Assembly (NCBI RefSeq): GCF_947242115.1
Contig: NC_074719.1
Coordinates: 36,726,012 to 36,790,011 of the forward strand
DNA length: 64,000 nt
Direction: 5' to 3'
Source of the DNA: Biomphalaria glabrata
Lineage: Eukaryota > Mollusca > Gastropoda > Planorbidae
The notes beneath the pieces were generated by a model. That model saw nothing but the letters and a program-made list of their open reading frames with translations. It was not told where the DNA came from and ran no database searches. Shown here piece after piece: positions 23,150-34,221 of the stretch. How positions within the stretch are numbered: position 1 is the first letter of the stretch; every line of letters starts with the position of its first letter. The translations under genes were made by a program, and so were the position numbers.

Positions 23150-24340
23150 CTGTACTATCGTCAGATCAGAATCACATGAGATAAGTGGTAAATGCTTAAT
23201 ACTCTTATACTTTCTAAAAACATTAATATGAACTTTTTAAAAACGTTACATTTCACTTACATTATAGCTTCCTTTCTAATGGCGTGTTCTTAAACAAACG
23301 TCCGCTTACATAATTTATCATTGCTAATAAGATTAAGTCGATTACAAATTTTTAAAACATTTGTATAAGCTTATGTACATTGTTTGAACTACCCATTGGA
23401 CTATTTCCAAAAATAGTTGAAAGTATAAATTGTATCTTCTTATAATTCACACAACATGTAAGAAATGGCAATGTCAGAAAAAACAAGTTTGAACGGCTAT
23501 ACGTGAGTTCCTCTCCACCCCCTACACCAACAACAACAAAACAAAGAGGGAGGGGGGTAGCTTGGAGATGTTCTAGGATTTAGACCATCATCACGTGCTA
23601 CCCTGTAGTATAAAGACGTCAAACTACGTTAAGATATAACTTACAAAGCATCTCATCTGTAGATATGAGATTGAGTTTGTAGCATACTCTTGTTGCTCTG
23701 ATAAGACAAAATCATTATGGACTTTAAATTTTTCATTTCGACTCATAACAATCTTCTTCATTATTTATACTTTTTAAAATTTTCAGTTAAATGAAAAATT
23801 GAATGTTTTTTTTTTTATTTTTTTTTAACTGAGTGGAACAGGTTTATGATAATTAAAGAAATAAATTTTATTTTGATTATTTCAATAGTGATTGTATTCT
23901 ATTCGTTTTTAATTTGCATTTGTATTCTTAATGTAGTTAGTATTTATATAAGTTTAATTTTAATTTTTTTTTTACAAAGCTATTGTGAATGCGTTATTTC
24001 ATCTTGAGTTCTAGCATTCTGGGCAGGCTAAATCGAAACACAGTAGTAAAGTTATTTCTGAAAACTTTTTGTTTTTAGTGTGTATTTTATACCGCCACTA
24101 TGAGGTTTCTTGGGCCATCACACAATCCAAATGCAGTCGTAATCAAGCTACGTCTGGAGAATGGTCATCGACTTCGAAAGTTCAGGCTTTCAATGACGAT
24201 TGGTCTCTCACCAGCCTCACAAGAAAGCATTAATTAACAAAAGTGGTCATCATCGTATTAAGATGGAAGAACTGCACATATTAACAGAATTACATATTAT
24301 GTTAATACATAAACAAAATAATTACAAAAATCAAGATCTT
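23150..24340. other. Spacer between C1 and B1, no gene seen
   Basis: The sequence is shared with 50660-52210, apart from a LINE fragment and MITE present only in unit 2. A short hydrophobic frame near 23850 is not kept between the copies. Confidence 0.5.
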
Positions 24341-24373
24341 TCTCTTTCAGAGTGGTGAAATATTAATTTCAAA
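24341..24373 (+). promoter_or_regulatory. Gene B1 leader with candidate splice acceptor
   Basis: CTTTCTCTTTCAG (AG at 24349-24350) lies 23 bp before the B1 start codon and looks like a strong 3' splice site, implying an unlocated untranslated exon. In unit 2 it has been replaced by a LINE end. Confidence 0.5.
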
Positions 24374-26889
24374 ATGACACTTCACTTTTTGACTGTTGTA
24401 CTGCTGCTTATTCATGGTCTTGCTACTGGCATCGATGTAACTGATAATGAACAAACTAGCAATGAATTGAAGGAAGCGCCAACGGTAATTAGTGTTTTCT
24501 TTATTATTAAGCTTGATAGTGTAAATAGTGACTGTTTTAGTTCACATTTATTTCTGAGCATTTGACTTACTTAGACTTAGATCCTCTGCCGCCATTCGTT
24601 GCAACATGTCTTTATAGAAATCGATGTCGATCAATTTCTGCAGCATCTTCCAGCTGAGGTCCACTGTCCCGGGGTCTTTCCGAAAGGCGCGATCCTGTTT
24701 GCGTTTACCAGGTATCAGCCTCCAAGTCTTTGCTTCTCTTAGAATGCGCGATTCATTCTGTCGGAGGACATGTCCCACAAATCTCAAGCAATGCTCGGTC
24801 ACAGCTCCATTAACATTTGGGGTGTCCGTTCGGCATATACTTTTTTTTAGTTTATGAGCCGAGCTAAGTGGCTCTTTAAATTCGTCTCTGGGTAACATCA
24901 TTTAGCCTTTGGTTTCTTGGCCTCACCTTCATGTCTTGTATGCAATGCAACGTCGTCAGCAAGGTTCAAGTCCTTCAATAGAGTCAGTTCACGCCATGGA
25001 ATTCCGATGGCAGTTTGGTTCATTGTTCTCCTCACTTTTGCAGTCGAAGGGTAGAAGGAAGTGGAAGGGAGACAATTTGCATACCTGTTTCTCTCTCGAT
25101 GTGAAGGAACTTGGTTGTTTCTTTCGTCTGTTGTAATGCAACAACTAGATTGACTTTAGAGATGGTGTAGACTCTGGACGAATGTTTCAGAAATACCATA
25201 TTCTCTATTTCCTATAATGAAACTCGGCGGACACTATTCGAAGTATTCGAAACTGATCATTCTCCGTTCTTGGTATTCCAGACTTCGTTCTTTGATGATT
25301 CCGCAGAACGAAGAACTACTCAGTAAATGATCTCTCTTTTTTGAGAGCCTCAATGCTCTTTCCTGTGTCTTTCATCCATAATCAACTGAATAGAGTGTGG
25401 TCATCCATTTGGTCATCCATTTGTTGCAGTCTTTCAGATTACCCTTTTCAGAAAATTTTGCTATCACCCCTACAATTTTTGGCCATTGCCGCTAGTAAAT
25501 AAGACATGGGTTAGGCAAGGTAATTTTCTTTACTGATTTTAATTTTCATTAAAATAACCCTTAAGGTACTTAAAATATAACTTTTGTGTTCATAGATAAA
25601 ATAATATAATATAAAATAATATAAATTAATATAATTTCTGTAAGGTTGTTTTTGCCAGACCGTAAATAGGTATAAACACTCTATTACCTATGAAATTCTT
25701 TCACCGGCATGTGTTTCAAATAGCATCTGACAACCAGTCCACATCCTGGCCTTCTGGCATAACTTAAATAGATATTGGGTCATGTGGAACTGCGACAAGT
25801 GACATAAGGGTTGAAGTCGAGCCTAAGCCGGTAAACTTCAGGCAAGAGAATTTCGTTAGCCTCGGCTGGCTACTGACGTACGATAAGGGGAAGTCAAAAT
25901 CCAATCCTGGATTCAAACTTGAGAAAGACTTCGGGAGTCAGCCCCAAGAAAAAACAGGAGCCGCTGATACTTAAGCAGGTTGTAGCACACAAAGGTACAC
26001 TTTGGAAGAACCTTCGACGCCGCCGAGTAAGGGGGGGGGGCTGCTGTGTGGGCGACAACGATCCGACCATAGCCAGTGCTCAAACTTTCATTTCATTCTA
26101 TGAGATAAGCCAAAGTCATTCCACTTCAGAACGAAGCCAACAACAATATAAAGTAAAAAATAATTAAATTAAAAAAAAACTACTAAATAATCTAATCTAA
26201 TCTAATCTAATCTAATCTAATCTAATCTGATCTAATCTAATCTAATCTAATATAATAAAATATAATATAATATAATATAATATAATATAATATAATATAA
26301 TATAATATAATATAATATAATATAATATAATATAATATAATATAATATAATATAATATAATATAATATTTCAGACTGCACTCCAAGAAATCGATACAGTT
26401 TACAATGTGAATGAGGACGTCACACTGGCCAGGAACAAGAAAGCTCTGATGGCAACGCTGAAGGTTGTCGTTGATTCATTTTGTAAATTGTTAAAAATAT
26501 TTGGCGGACGAAGTATCCGCGATGATCTTGATGTTGATCTCACCGAAAAGAAGGAGATTCAAACCGATAAAAGAGCCTTGACCCTTGCTACCCTTGTCAC
26601 TGTTGGTAAAGTTATTTGCACTGCTAATACAGCTGTCAACATTCTGAATAACGTCAGAAATTTTTGCCGAGTGATCAACGCTGGTAAGAGAGACATCCAG
26701 AGCCCTGAAAGTGTCATCGATGAAGAGGAACATCAACCAGAGAAAAGGAATTTTAACTGGTTGTTAAACAGTGCTCGAGAGATTTGCAAATGGTTAGATC
26801 GTAATGGGAGGGACACTGAGAAAGTGGAGGAACTCTACTCGGGCACTGAATATCAAGTCGATAGAAGGGATTTTAAAGAGATTTGGTAG
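24374..26889 (+). CDS. Gene B1: secreted multi-module cysteine peptide precursor
   Basis: Exons 24374-24484 and 26374-26889 join in phase 0 (ACG|GTAATT donor, ATATTTCAG acceptor) to give 208 residues. Residues 1-19 are a signal peptide (MTLHFLTVVLLLIHGLATG). The mature part has four cysteines at 74, 119, 135 and 175, each within a helical-looking hydrophobic stretch. Basic sites are KK 59-60, KK 96-97, KR 103-104, GKR 141-143, KR 161-162 and a late RR. The central module (about 105-140) has two cysteines and ends GKR, as in gene A. The cysteine spacings 16 and 40 compare with 17 and 40 in A, which with the shared exon phase supports common descent. The function is unknown; processing into cationic, amidated peptides is inferred. 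The intron holds a LINE fragment and a pentanucleotide repeat reaching the acceptor. AATAAA is at 27413. Confidence 0.82.
24555..25110 (-). mobile_element. LINE fragment in the B1 intron, antisense
   Basis: The minus strand encodes LINE polymerase pieces: an LNLADDVALHT box (RT active-site motif) near 24950 and a C-terminal RFVGHVLRQNESRILREAK stretch near 24780. The same fragment is in the B2 intron, so it pre-dates the duplication. The frame is broken. Confidence 0.7.
25810..26000 (+). repeat. Interspersed repeat, unclassified
   Basis: GCCTAAGCCGGTAAACTTC, CAGCCCCAAGAAAA and GGAGCCGCTGATACTTAAG recur at 53850-54050 (duplicate) and, more diverged, at 34735-34910 inside a hAT-type element. 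I do not recognise the family. Confidence 0.55.
26187..26366. repeat. Pentanucleotide microsatellite at the B1 splice acceptor
   Basis: (TCTAA)n for about 60 bp passes into (TATAA)n for about 115 bp and ends a few bases before ATTTCAG, the 3' splice site of B1 exon 2. There is no ordinary polypyrimidine tract. Confidence 0.95.
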
Positions 26890-26966
26890 TTTTTAAAACA
26901 TCATTTGAGACTGTCACTAGTAATGGAGATTTTTACGAAAAGAAAACTACACAATGTCTAGGACAA

Positions 26967-27130
26967 TAATTGAACTTTAGTGTTACCAACTAAAAAAGAA
27001 TTGAACTTTAGTGTTACCAACTAAAAAAGAATTGAACTTTAGTATTACTAACTAAAAAAGAATTGAACTGTAGTGTTACCAACTGAAAAAGAATTAAACT
27101 TTGGTTTTACCAATTAAGTTAAAAAGAATT
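26967..27130 (+). repeat. 31-bp tandem repeat in the B1 3' region
   Basis: About five copies of a unit containing TTGAACTTTAGTGTTACC and AACTAAAAAAG lie between the stop codon and the AATAAA, so they are probably transcribed. Unit 2 has about four copies (55314-55430). Confidence 0.85.
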
Positions 27131-27412
27131 GAGTTGTAGTATTCATAATATATCAATGCTTGGCACTTCATCTTCGTATCCAATTTCCCCGATACTTCTA
27201 GTTAGTCCTCATTTGTTTTTTTATTTAAATTGAAAATGTAATGATTCTTCCACTAAGAAATTATTTTATACTACGAAGGACTCATTTCCGAATTCGCTTT
27301 TATGCAAACTTACTTATAGGCTAATGTTGTCTCAGTAGTTAAAGTAGTTAATTTTGCGTTTTCCAAAATCCTTTTTGTATGAACTATGACACACACACAC
27401 AATATTAATTTT

Positions 27413-27418
27413 AATAAA
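27413..27418 (+). terminator. Gene B1 poly(A) signal
   Basis: AATAAA lies about 520 bp after the stop codon. The equivalent in unit 2 is at 55744-55749. Confidence 0.5.
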
Positions 27419-27675
27419 GGTGAAACATGTCAATGTGTTTTGATTTATTGTATGTGTGTGTGGTTTGTGTGTATCAGTGTCTGCGATAGGCCCTAAAAAA
27501 ATCGATTTTCGTTTAAACTTTTGTTAAATAAAAAAAAAAACAATTCTTAAAGTTTTAGACTTTAGATATTCAAAACACCTTAAATATAAAAAAACAAAGA
27601 CAGTCAACGCATCGTGTTATACAGAGTTCTGTTTCAGAATGTGTTTGTTTAAATTTAAAACTTGCAATCTATAGT

Positions 27676-27910
27676 AGGGCAGATGATGTAAAGATCGTCT
27701 TGTTTCTATGGCCGACGTCTAACAAGGGTGTCATGAAGCCAGCACATTGACCAACCGTCTTTATTTTTCCAAATTATTCTCACATTCCTCTAAAAGTTGT
27801 TTGGACTCAAGGGCGTCCTAAAATGGAAAATCCCAGTCTTCAACGTGATTCAAACCTGAGACCCCCCTCGAATCGGAAGCCAAGCGATTTACCACTCAAC
27901 TGCCTCGCCG
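27676..27910 (-). repeat. tRNA-type SINE, antisense
   Basis: Reading the minus strand gives the head ACTGAGTGG-like region, the B box GGTTTGAATCACG, and a body with GATGATGTAAAG as its complement. It is shared with 56004-56275. Confidence 0.75.
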
Positions 27911-28389
27911 CGTCTTATTCAAAATACAAATATAAAAAGTTTACAGAGACAGTTTGTGTAAAAACGCTAACTCAAAATCGGCCCTCAAAGTGGTCCTCTC
28001 AGGCAGTTAAAAAGGCATGTTCCAATATTTTCAGATAGAATGTAAGAAACTATGAACTACAAACTATCAACAACGACAACCCTATCCCCTTTGATACAAA
28101 AAGAAGGGACAAACTCTTGTCGCAGTGTTACCGATACTGTTGTATTGTTAGTTCGACTAACGACTTGATACCGCTGGATACGGAGACTTACCAGTGTTAT
28201 TATTATTGCATTGTTAATCTTTATATATATTCAATGAATTATAGTTATGAAGATAAAGTTAAATCCAAGTTTTCACTTACAAAGACCACATCACGAATGA
28301 AGAGTTTTACAAACAATCAATTAAATACATCTTTTTTACAATACAAGTATTCCATTCGTATCTTTGCAGAAACAAAAAACTAAAACCAG

Positions 28390-28700
28390 GGAGGGTGGAC
28401 ACGGATCACGAAAACGGCTCTAACGATTTTCCTTGAAATTTGACAGTTGCTGTAATTCATTAGGGAAAAAATTACTAGCTCGTTGGCTAAACTGGGAAAA
28501 ACTGTAGTTTATTCTTTAAAATTGTTCATGGTAAAAAAAATGTATTAACTTTACTTTGTGCTTGGCTAGAGAACGATAAAATATCTTGGACGCTTTAAAC
28601 GTCTTCGGGTATTTCCGCATTCATTGAAATGTTTCATAAATTAATGTTCAGGAAAATTTTGCGCATCGTCTTCTAAGTCTAGATCTAAAAGCCTTTCATT
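28390..28700 (+). repeat. Interspersed repeat, unclassified
   Basis: CGGATCACGAAAACGGCTC and GTCTTCTAAGTCTAGAT recur, diverged, at 31480-31960 and 61955-62110. No coding content was seen. Confidence 0.5.
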
Positions 28701-28858
28701 GGAACAGTGGCTAGGGTAGAAGAAGGGATCCAAATTCAAAAGTCCCTGGCAAACACTTGAGAGGGGCCCTCAAATAAAGTGTCTTAATTTTTTAAAAATT
28801 AAATATTAAATATTAGGACACCACCATGTAATCTTCTATTCGCGTGGAGTCAAAACTA

Positions 28859-29600
28859 TTAGACAGCATTCTGTGGCATTTTACGTCTCGAGAGACGATC
28901 TTTTCCCTTTGCAACTTCTTGTGTGACTAAAGAGACCAATCCTTGATACACAGCTGCTGTCATTGGTTGGGCATATATAATCACCAGGCGCCGTTGCATT
29001 ATCACCATTTTTCTGCTTCTGTTGTGTACGCCATCTGTAATCCGAGACCCTTCCTTTATGCTCTCTCTCCATGTAGATCTATCCAGTGCCACTTTTCCCC
29101 AGCTGCAAGTGTCGATTTCGAAGAGCTTCATGTCGCGTTTGTATACATCCGTATACCAGCGGCTCTCCTGCCTTCTCTTAGATTGCCATACAGAATGTCC
29201 TGTGGAAGTCGACCTACTGGCATTCTACGAACGTGGCCAAGCCAGCCAAGGCGTCTGTTGCTGATAACACAGCAGATGTCCTGGCACTCTGCTCTTCCTC
29301 ATTGCTGATTTTATCTGTCACTTTATTTTAAAGATCCGCTTTAGCATCAGAGTTGGAAGACATTTAGCTTTTTTCCTGCCATGAGTAGGTTGACCATGTT
29401 TCACTTCCGTATAGCAAAGTGCTTATCACACATGTCCGGTAGAGTAGGGCTTTAGTACTGTTAGTCAGCAATATGTTGTCCCACACTCTTTTCTGAAACC
29501 GTGACATGGTGCCCATTGCTTTGGCTTTCCTGTTGTTAATGTCTTTATCCAGTATAGCATCGTTGGATATGATAGAGCCCAGATAGTTTGTGCATTATCT
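28859..29600 (-). mobile_element. LINE 3' portion, antisense
   Basis: The minus strand encodes the end of a LINE polymerase in broken frames: YLGSIISNDAILDKDIN, RVWDNILL, STLLYGSETWS, then GWLGHVRRM and a TCSWGKVALDRSTWRES tail. The clade was not settled. It has no counterpart in the matching part of unit 2. Confidence 0.75.
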
Positions 29601-29914
29601 CACCACTAAATAACGGTATTATTCATTAAAGAGTCTTATTGATTATTTTTTTCTAAATTTTACGTATATGCTGTAATAATACGAATTAAGACATATATTT
29701 ACTAAGTACATTATGTCATGTCATGACGTCTAATGTCAAAATGCAGAGATCGCTAATAAAGTCAAGCACCCAGTGCCCCCATATCCCTAGCTACTAGAAT
29801 GCATTGGACTATTATAAACTGTAGTAGATCGATACATTCGCTAAGCCAAACTTTTTTTCTCAAGGGGCAAGGGAGAAATGGGTCGGACTAAAAAATGTGT
29901 CATTGTTTTTTTCT

Positions 29915-31225
29915 TTGCCTTTCAAGGGAAGATAACCGTCTGGCCAGGGCCAGTAGTAATTTTGGACGCTTTCAGGAAAGAGTTTGGCGGAGTATATTGC
30001 TCCACCTGCCTACAAAAATCATGGTCTACCAAGCGGTGGTTCTCTCAACCCTTGTATATGGTGTAATGACACAAGACGCGTAGAAGTTGAGTTTAATCGG
30101 GTTTTTCCTTAGTGATGTGACGAGTAATTAAAAAGTAGGAATACGAACTAGAGACAGTAACGGACAAGACGCCTTGGAGGACGACGCTAGGCTAGCGACG
30201 ACAGAGGACTGTGCCCTTTTTATTGTTCATTAAATTGTTGACGTTATCAGCCTGCGTTATCAAATATATGCATTGTTATTTTGTTGTTGTGTCTTCAACG
30301 AACTCGCATGCAACATCAACATCTATAATCATCAACAAAACAGACCATCAACAATGGATCTGACACATGGGTATTATACAGAAAGCAACTAAGACTACTT
30401 GAGCGCTTTCACCAAAGAGAAGCTTCAAACTAATCTTAGTTTCAGACCAAACACGTACATGCCTTCACAAATACAAAAACGAACTTATTCTTAAATTGGG
30501 TGATAATGACCCAAACATGGAGCGCCAGAGGAGAAGTCGTTAAGATGGTTATAGATTCATTTTTTAAAAAACTATAGAAACAAAAATAAATACACATTAA
30601 GTCGATAAAAAAAGTCATTTCGCGGTTTTATTTCGTTTTTTGTTAAAAGGGTTAGGGGCATCACGAGGAGCTGCCGCACTGGGCATCACATACCCTAGCT
30701 GCGCCACTGACCCTACTTGGCTATCATCTATGGCATTGGTGTGTGGGCATCGCGCGAGCCCAGGTTGGAATGTTGCACGGTGATAAAGGTGTGGTAGATT
30801 TATGTTGAGTAATTTACCTAACTTGTAATTGTTATTCTGTACCTATTCATCATTCGTATTCTATCATCGATTCAGTAAACTGTTGTATTTAAAAATCTCG
30901 TTAACTGATATATGTTAACTTATTACCGCTCCATCATGGAAATACGGTGGCAAGACCGCACTGCAAACAGCGATGTCATTGCGAACGCTGGTATGGGCAG
31001 TATGGAGGGACTTCTTTTGGTCCGACAGTTACGCTGGGCAGGGCACGTATCCCGTATGGAAGACGAGCGTATGCCAAAGGCAGTCTTTTTTTGTGAGCTG
31101 CAAGGTGTTCGACGTAACAGAGGTGCCCCACGGAAGGACAGACGCAGACGGCGAAAAGAAAATCTTAATCGACCATGTGCTGACAATGGTTATGCTTGCC
31201 CTGGTGTGGCAAAATATGTAAGTCA
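29915..31225 (+). mobile_element. LINE 3' portion in pieces
   Basis: Three + strand pieces belong to one LINE type: DNRLARASSNFGRFQERVW near 29930, TWVLYRKQLRLLERFHQR near 30365, and ANAGMGSMEGLLLVRQLRW near 30990 with GHVSRMEDERMPKAVFF. The gaps at 30075-30360 and 30430-30900 look like later insertions of unrecognised sequence. Confidence 0.7.
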
Positions 31226-31429
31226 CAGCTGGGGCTGTGCAGTTACCTGAAATACTGTTGCCCTCACTAATCTTCAACTTGAAGACAAGCCTTATAGGCC
31301 TATTTATACAATAAGCTATTAAAAGAAAAACAATCTCTCTATAAGTTGCATAAGGAGTTATTGTCTTTTTGTTTTAGCCTAAGTATTTTAAATGTTTTTT
31401 AAGTAATTACAATACTCTAATTTAACTCA

Positions 31430-32125
31430 TTGGTGGGTTTAAAAAGTTTATAAACAGATCTCGATAACAGTTCCTCGGTTTGTATTACAAATTTTCACAG
31501 TTGTTGTGTATCGTTGGAAAAAGGGTTACTATCTCGTGGTCCACAACTCTAGTTTGATTGTTATATTTTTTTCAAAGTAAAAAAAAAAATTGGTTAGAGA
31601 ACGAGGCATTATTTATCTTGAACGGACTACACGTCTTCGGGTTTTCGGAATGTATGTATTATTCATTAAAGCGTTAAATAAATTAATGTTTAGGAAAATT
31701 GTGCACATCGTCTTCTAAGTCTAGATGTTAAAGCTTAACATCTGAATATTGTAAAGTCAACTAGATCTATACATTCCCTAAACCAGGATTTTTCTCGGTT
31801 TTAAAGGAGGGGGGGGAGGTAAAAATGATTCATTTTTAGCGGCCCCCGATAGTTTTGACCTGTCTGTCCATGTATCCGTCCCGTTTAGATCTCAGAAACT
31901 ATAAGAGAAAATGAAAATTGATCATTCAAAGTTCTAATGCAGCGGCTACTTTTTTTCTTTTCCGAAAGTGAACCATCTAATTTTTTAAATTATCTATGCA
32001 AGCGGATTTTTTAAAACAATTACACCACTTTTCAATGAAAAACTTCAGGGATGGCAATTTTTTTTAAAAGGTCATGGACGTCTTCATTAATAATTATTAT
32101 TTTAAAAAATATAAGTCTACGCTAG
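31430..32125. repeat. Interspersed repeat, second copy, no gene
   Basis: It shares GTCTTCTAAGTCTAGAT and surrounding sequence with 28390-28700. It continues with CGGCCCCCGATAGTTTTGAC and a TCTGTCCATGTATCCGTCC stretch. Non-coding. Confidence 0.45.
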
Positions 32126-32129
32126 ATGA

Positions 32130-32245
32130 ATATATGTAGAAGCTGCGGCTGATGGATAAAGCACTTGGACCCGAAAATCCAGTGTTCGAATCCTGGTGAA
32201 GACTCTAGGTGGACCACTTCGGGAGCCGATTTTGAGTTTGTGTTT
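32130..32245 (+). repeat. tRNA-type SINE head
   Basis: GCTGCGGCTGATGGATAAAG and the B box GTTCGAATCCTGG are well kept. The body is lost after GGACCACTTCGGGAGCC. Confidence 0.7.
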
Positions 32246-32439
32246 CCACACAAACTGTCTTTGCAACCTTGTGTTTCTTTGTTTTTTAAATCTAACATTA
32301 ATTATTTATTAAGTGCAAAATAATCTCTCTATTATTTGTATAAAAGAGATTTGTCTTTTTTTTTAAAAGTATTTTCAAATGTTTTTTCTTGTTTAAACAA
32401 TGATTGGTCTACTGATCCAGATCTGAGACGACATCTTGG

Positions 32440-33110
32440 AAAGTTTGACCTGTTAAAAATGCATCCCATTACAAGTAACACCTCAAAGTCAACATGACAA
32501 CACGAGGACATTTGGGTGACTGTATAGAAAAGCACGGCGACGAATCCAATATCCGGCAATATGCTGCGGTCTCCATTACATCCATAACTAAAGAGAAAAC
32601 AAAAAATACGAAGAATTGTTTCATTTCTATTGGAAGTTTCAAAGTAGTTTAAGACTAGACACCGAATTTTATAGAAGATAAAATAAAAATATGGATCTAA
32701 ATGTTAGACACGTAAAGCCAACTTAATCTTTAATGTTTATTATTGGATGCTAAAACTACTACTAAATATAACTACCTGGTGCTAATGCTTTGATCCATTA
32801 TTTTCTAATGGGGGCAATGGGTGATTTTATTGAAAACATAAGGTCCAAGAGGTAAAGCTCTAGAATCCGAACCAAGGGGTCCTGGTTTGAATCTCGGTGA
32901 AGATTGGATTTTTATTTTGGGGATTTTTAGAGAGCCGATAATTCCACCCTGCTCTAATGGGTACCTGACATTTATTGCGGAAAGTTAATCGGATGATCAT
33001 TGTTCTGGCGACATAACACCCTCGTTAACCGTCTACTTTAAAAACAAATGAACTAGATGGCAATAGATTGCAAGATCTGAAAGGAGTACTGTTAGCATAA
33101 GCTCCTAAAC
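32440..33110 (+). repeat. End of unit 1, shared with 59144-59815
   Basis: TAAAAATGCATCCCATTAC, GGCAATATGCTGCGG and CTAAAACTACTACTAAATA are matched in order at 59144-59815, including a SINE at 32850-33110. This extends the tandem duplication beyond the gene cassette. Confidence 0.8.
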
Positions 33111-33373
33111 CCTAACCACTTTTCCTTCTTATGTCAACATCCGTTTCAGTCTAGTGCGCATCTTTTGCGCTATTTTAGATGGCTGTGTGCATGGAAGGAT
33201 ATTACTATATATATATTATTTTTGTGACGGTGCTTGCACCTTTTTCAATGTGGGGGAAAATATACTTTTCTTGCAATTTAACGACGTTTATTATTAATTT
33301 ATTAATAGTTTAAATTTATGCAATCCATCACTGAGTACTGGCACCTATTTTTATTTTTACAAAGAAAAAAGCA

Positions 33374-33377
<4 letters not shown>

Positions 33378-33440
<63 letters not shown>
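33378..33440. repeat. (TA)n tract at the duplication junction
   Basis: About 60 bp of TA repeats sit where unit 1 ends and unit 2 homology begins. A similar tract closes unit 2 at 59823-59890. Confidence 0.9.
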
Positions 33441-34221
33441 CTTTTTATATAACTTTTTATATAGCACTACATTCATATTTATAGAAATCTCAGAGCGATC
33501 TCAAATCTCATTTGTGGACATTTGTGGGTATTTAGGAGAAGGTTTACAGTGCTGCCTTTAGGCGCTTAGTGAACATTAATCTGCTCGAGTCGGGTGTCGA
33601 ACCTCGAGCCCCTCTCATAGGCAGTTAAGCAAAGCTCAAGCGTACTTAGCCTCTTGTTCACGCTTCCCACTACGAGATCGTGAAGTTTTAAGAGATTTAG
33701 AGTAAAAAAAATGCTACATCTAACGACACACATAAATAACACTCCCAGTTACAAAAATATTGTATGTGTGATTTTGTTAAACTAGTAGGCCTACATTTCG
33801 ACCCCCTCCTAAAGAAATGACAATCGACATGCAAAAGGTGAAGGAAAAAAGACATCGCTTCCATAGCTGGAGAGAATATTGAAAAAAAGTTAAAACATTT
33901 AAGCATGTTGGTAATGTAGTAGACGATTAATCAATAAATTCATTTTCACTGCAAACACAGAACTAAACAAACATCAAGTTAGCTGTCCTCTTCAGTGTTA
34001 GGGAAAAAGGCTTGTCAATGTTTTACCATGATCACATCGACAGTCGACGGCAGTATTTTAAGTTTCAACATCACTGCTTAGTTTGGGAATCTTAAAATGA
34101 AAAAAAAAAAAGAATAAACTTACTAAAGTTCTAAATGCTACAATTGAGGTCATTGGCAACAAAGAAACATCATTTGAACATCTATTTGAGAAATTCATAA
34201 GAAATCTAACAAGCTCTAAAA

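Larger units (their letters stand above)
17285..33440. repeat. Segmental duplication, unit 1
   Basis: Long stretches here match unit 2 in the same orientation: 17285-18760 with 33445-38490 (less insertions), 19080-24340 with 39060-52210, 24360-28290 with 52440-56645, and 32440-33110 with 59144-59815. Coding parts differ by about 2-4 percent by eye. The two copies abut head to tail near a (TA)n tract at 33378-33440. The unit carries genes A1, C1 and B1. Confidence 0.85.
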
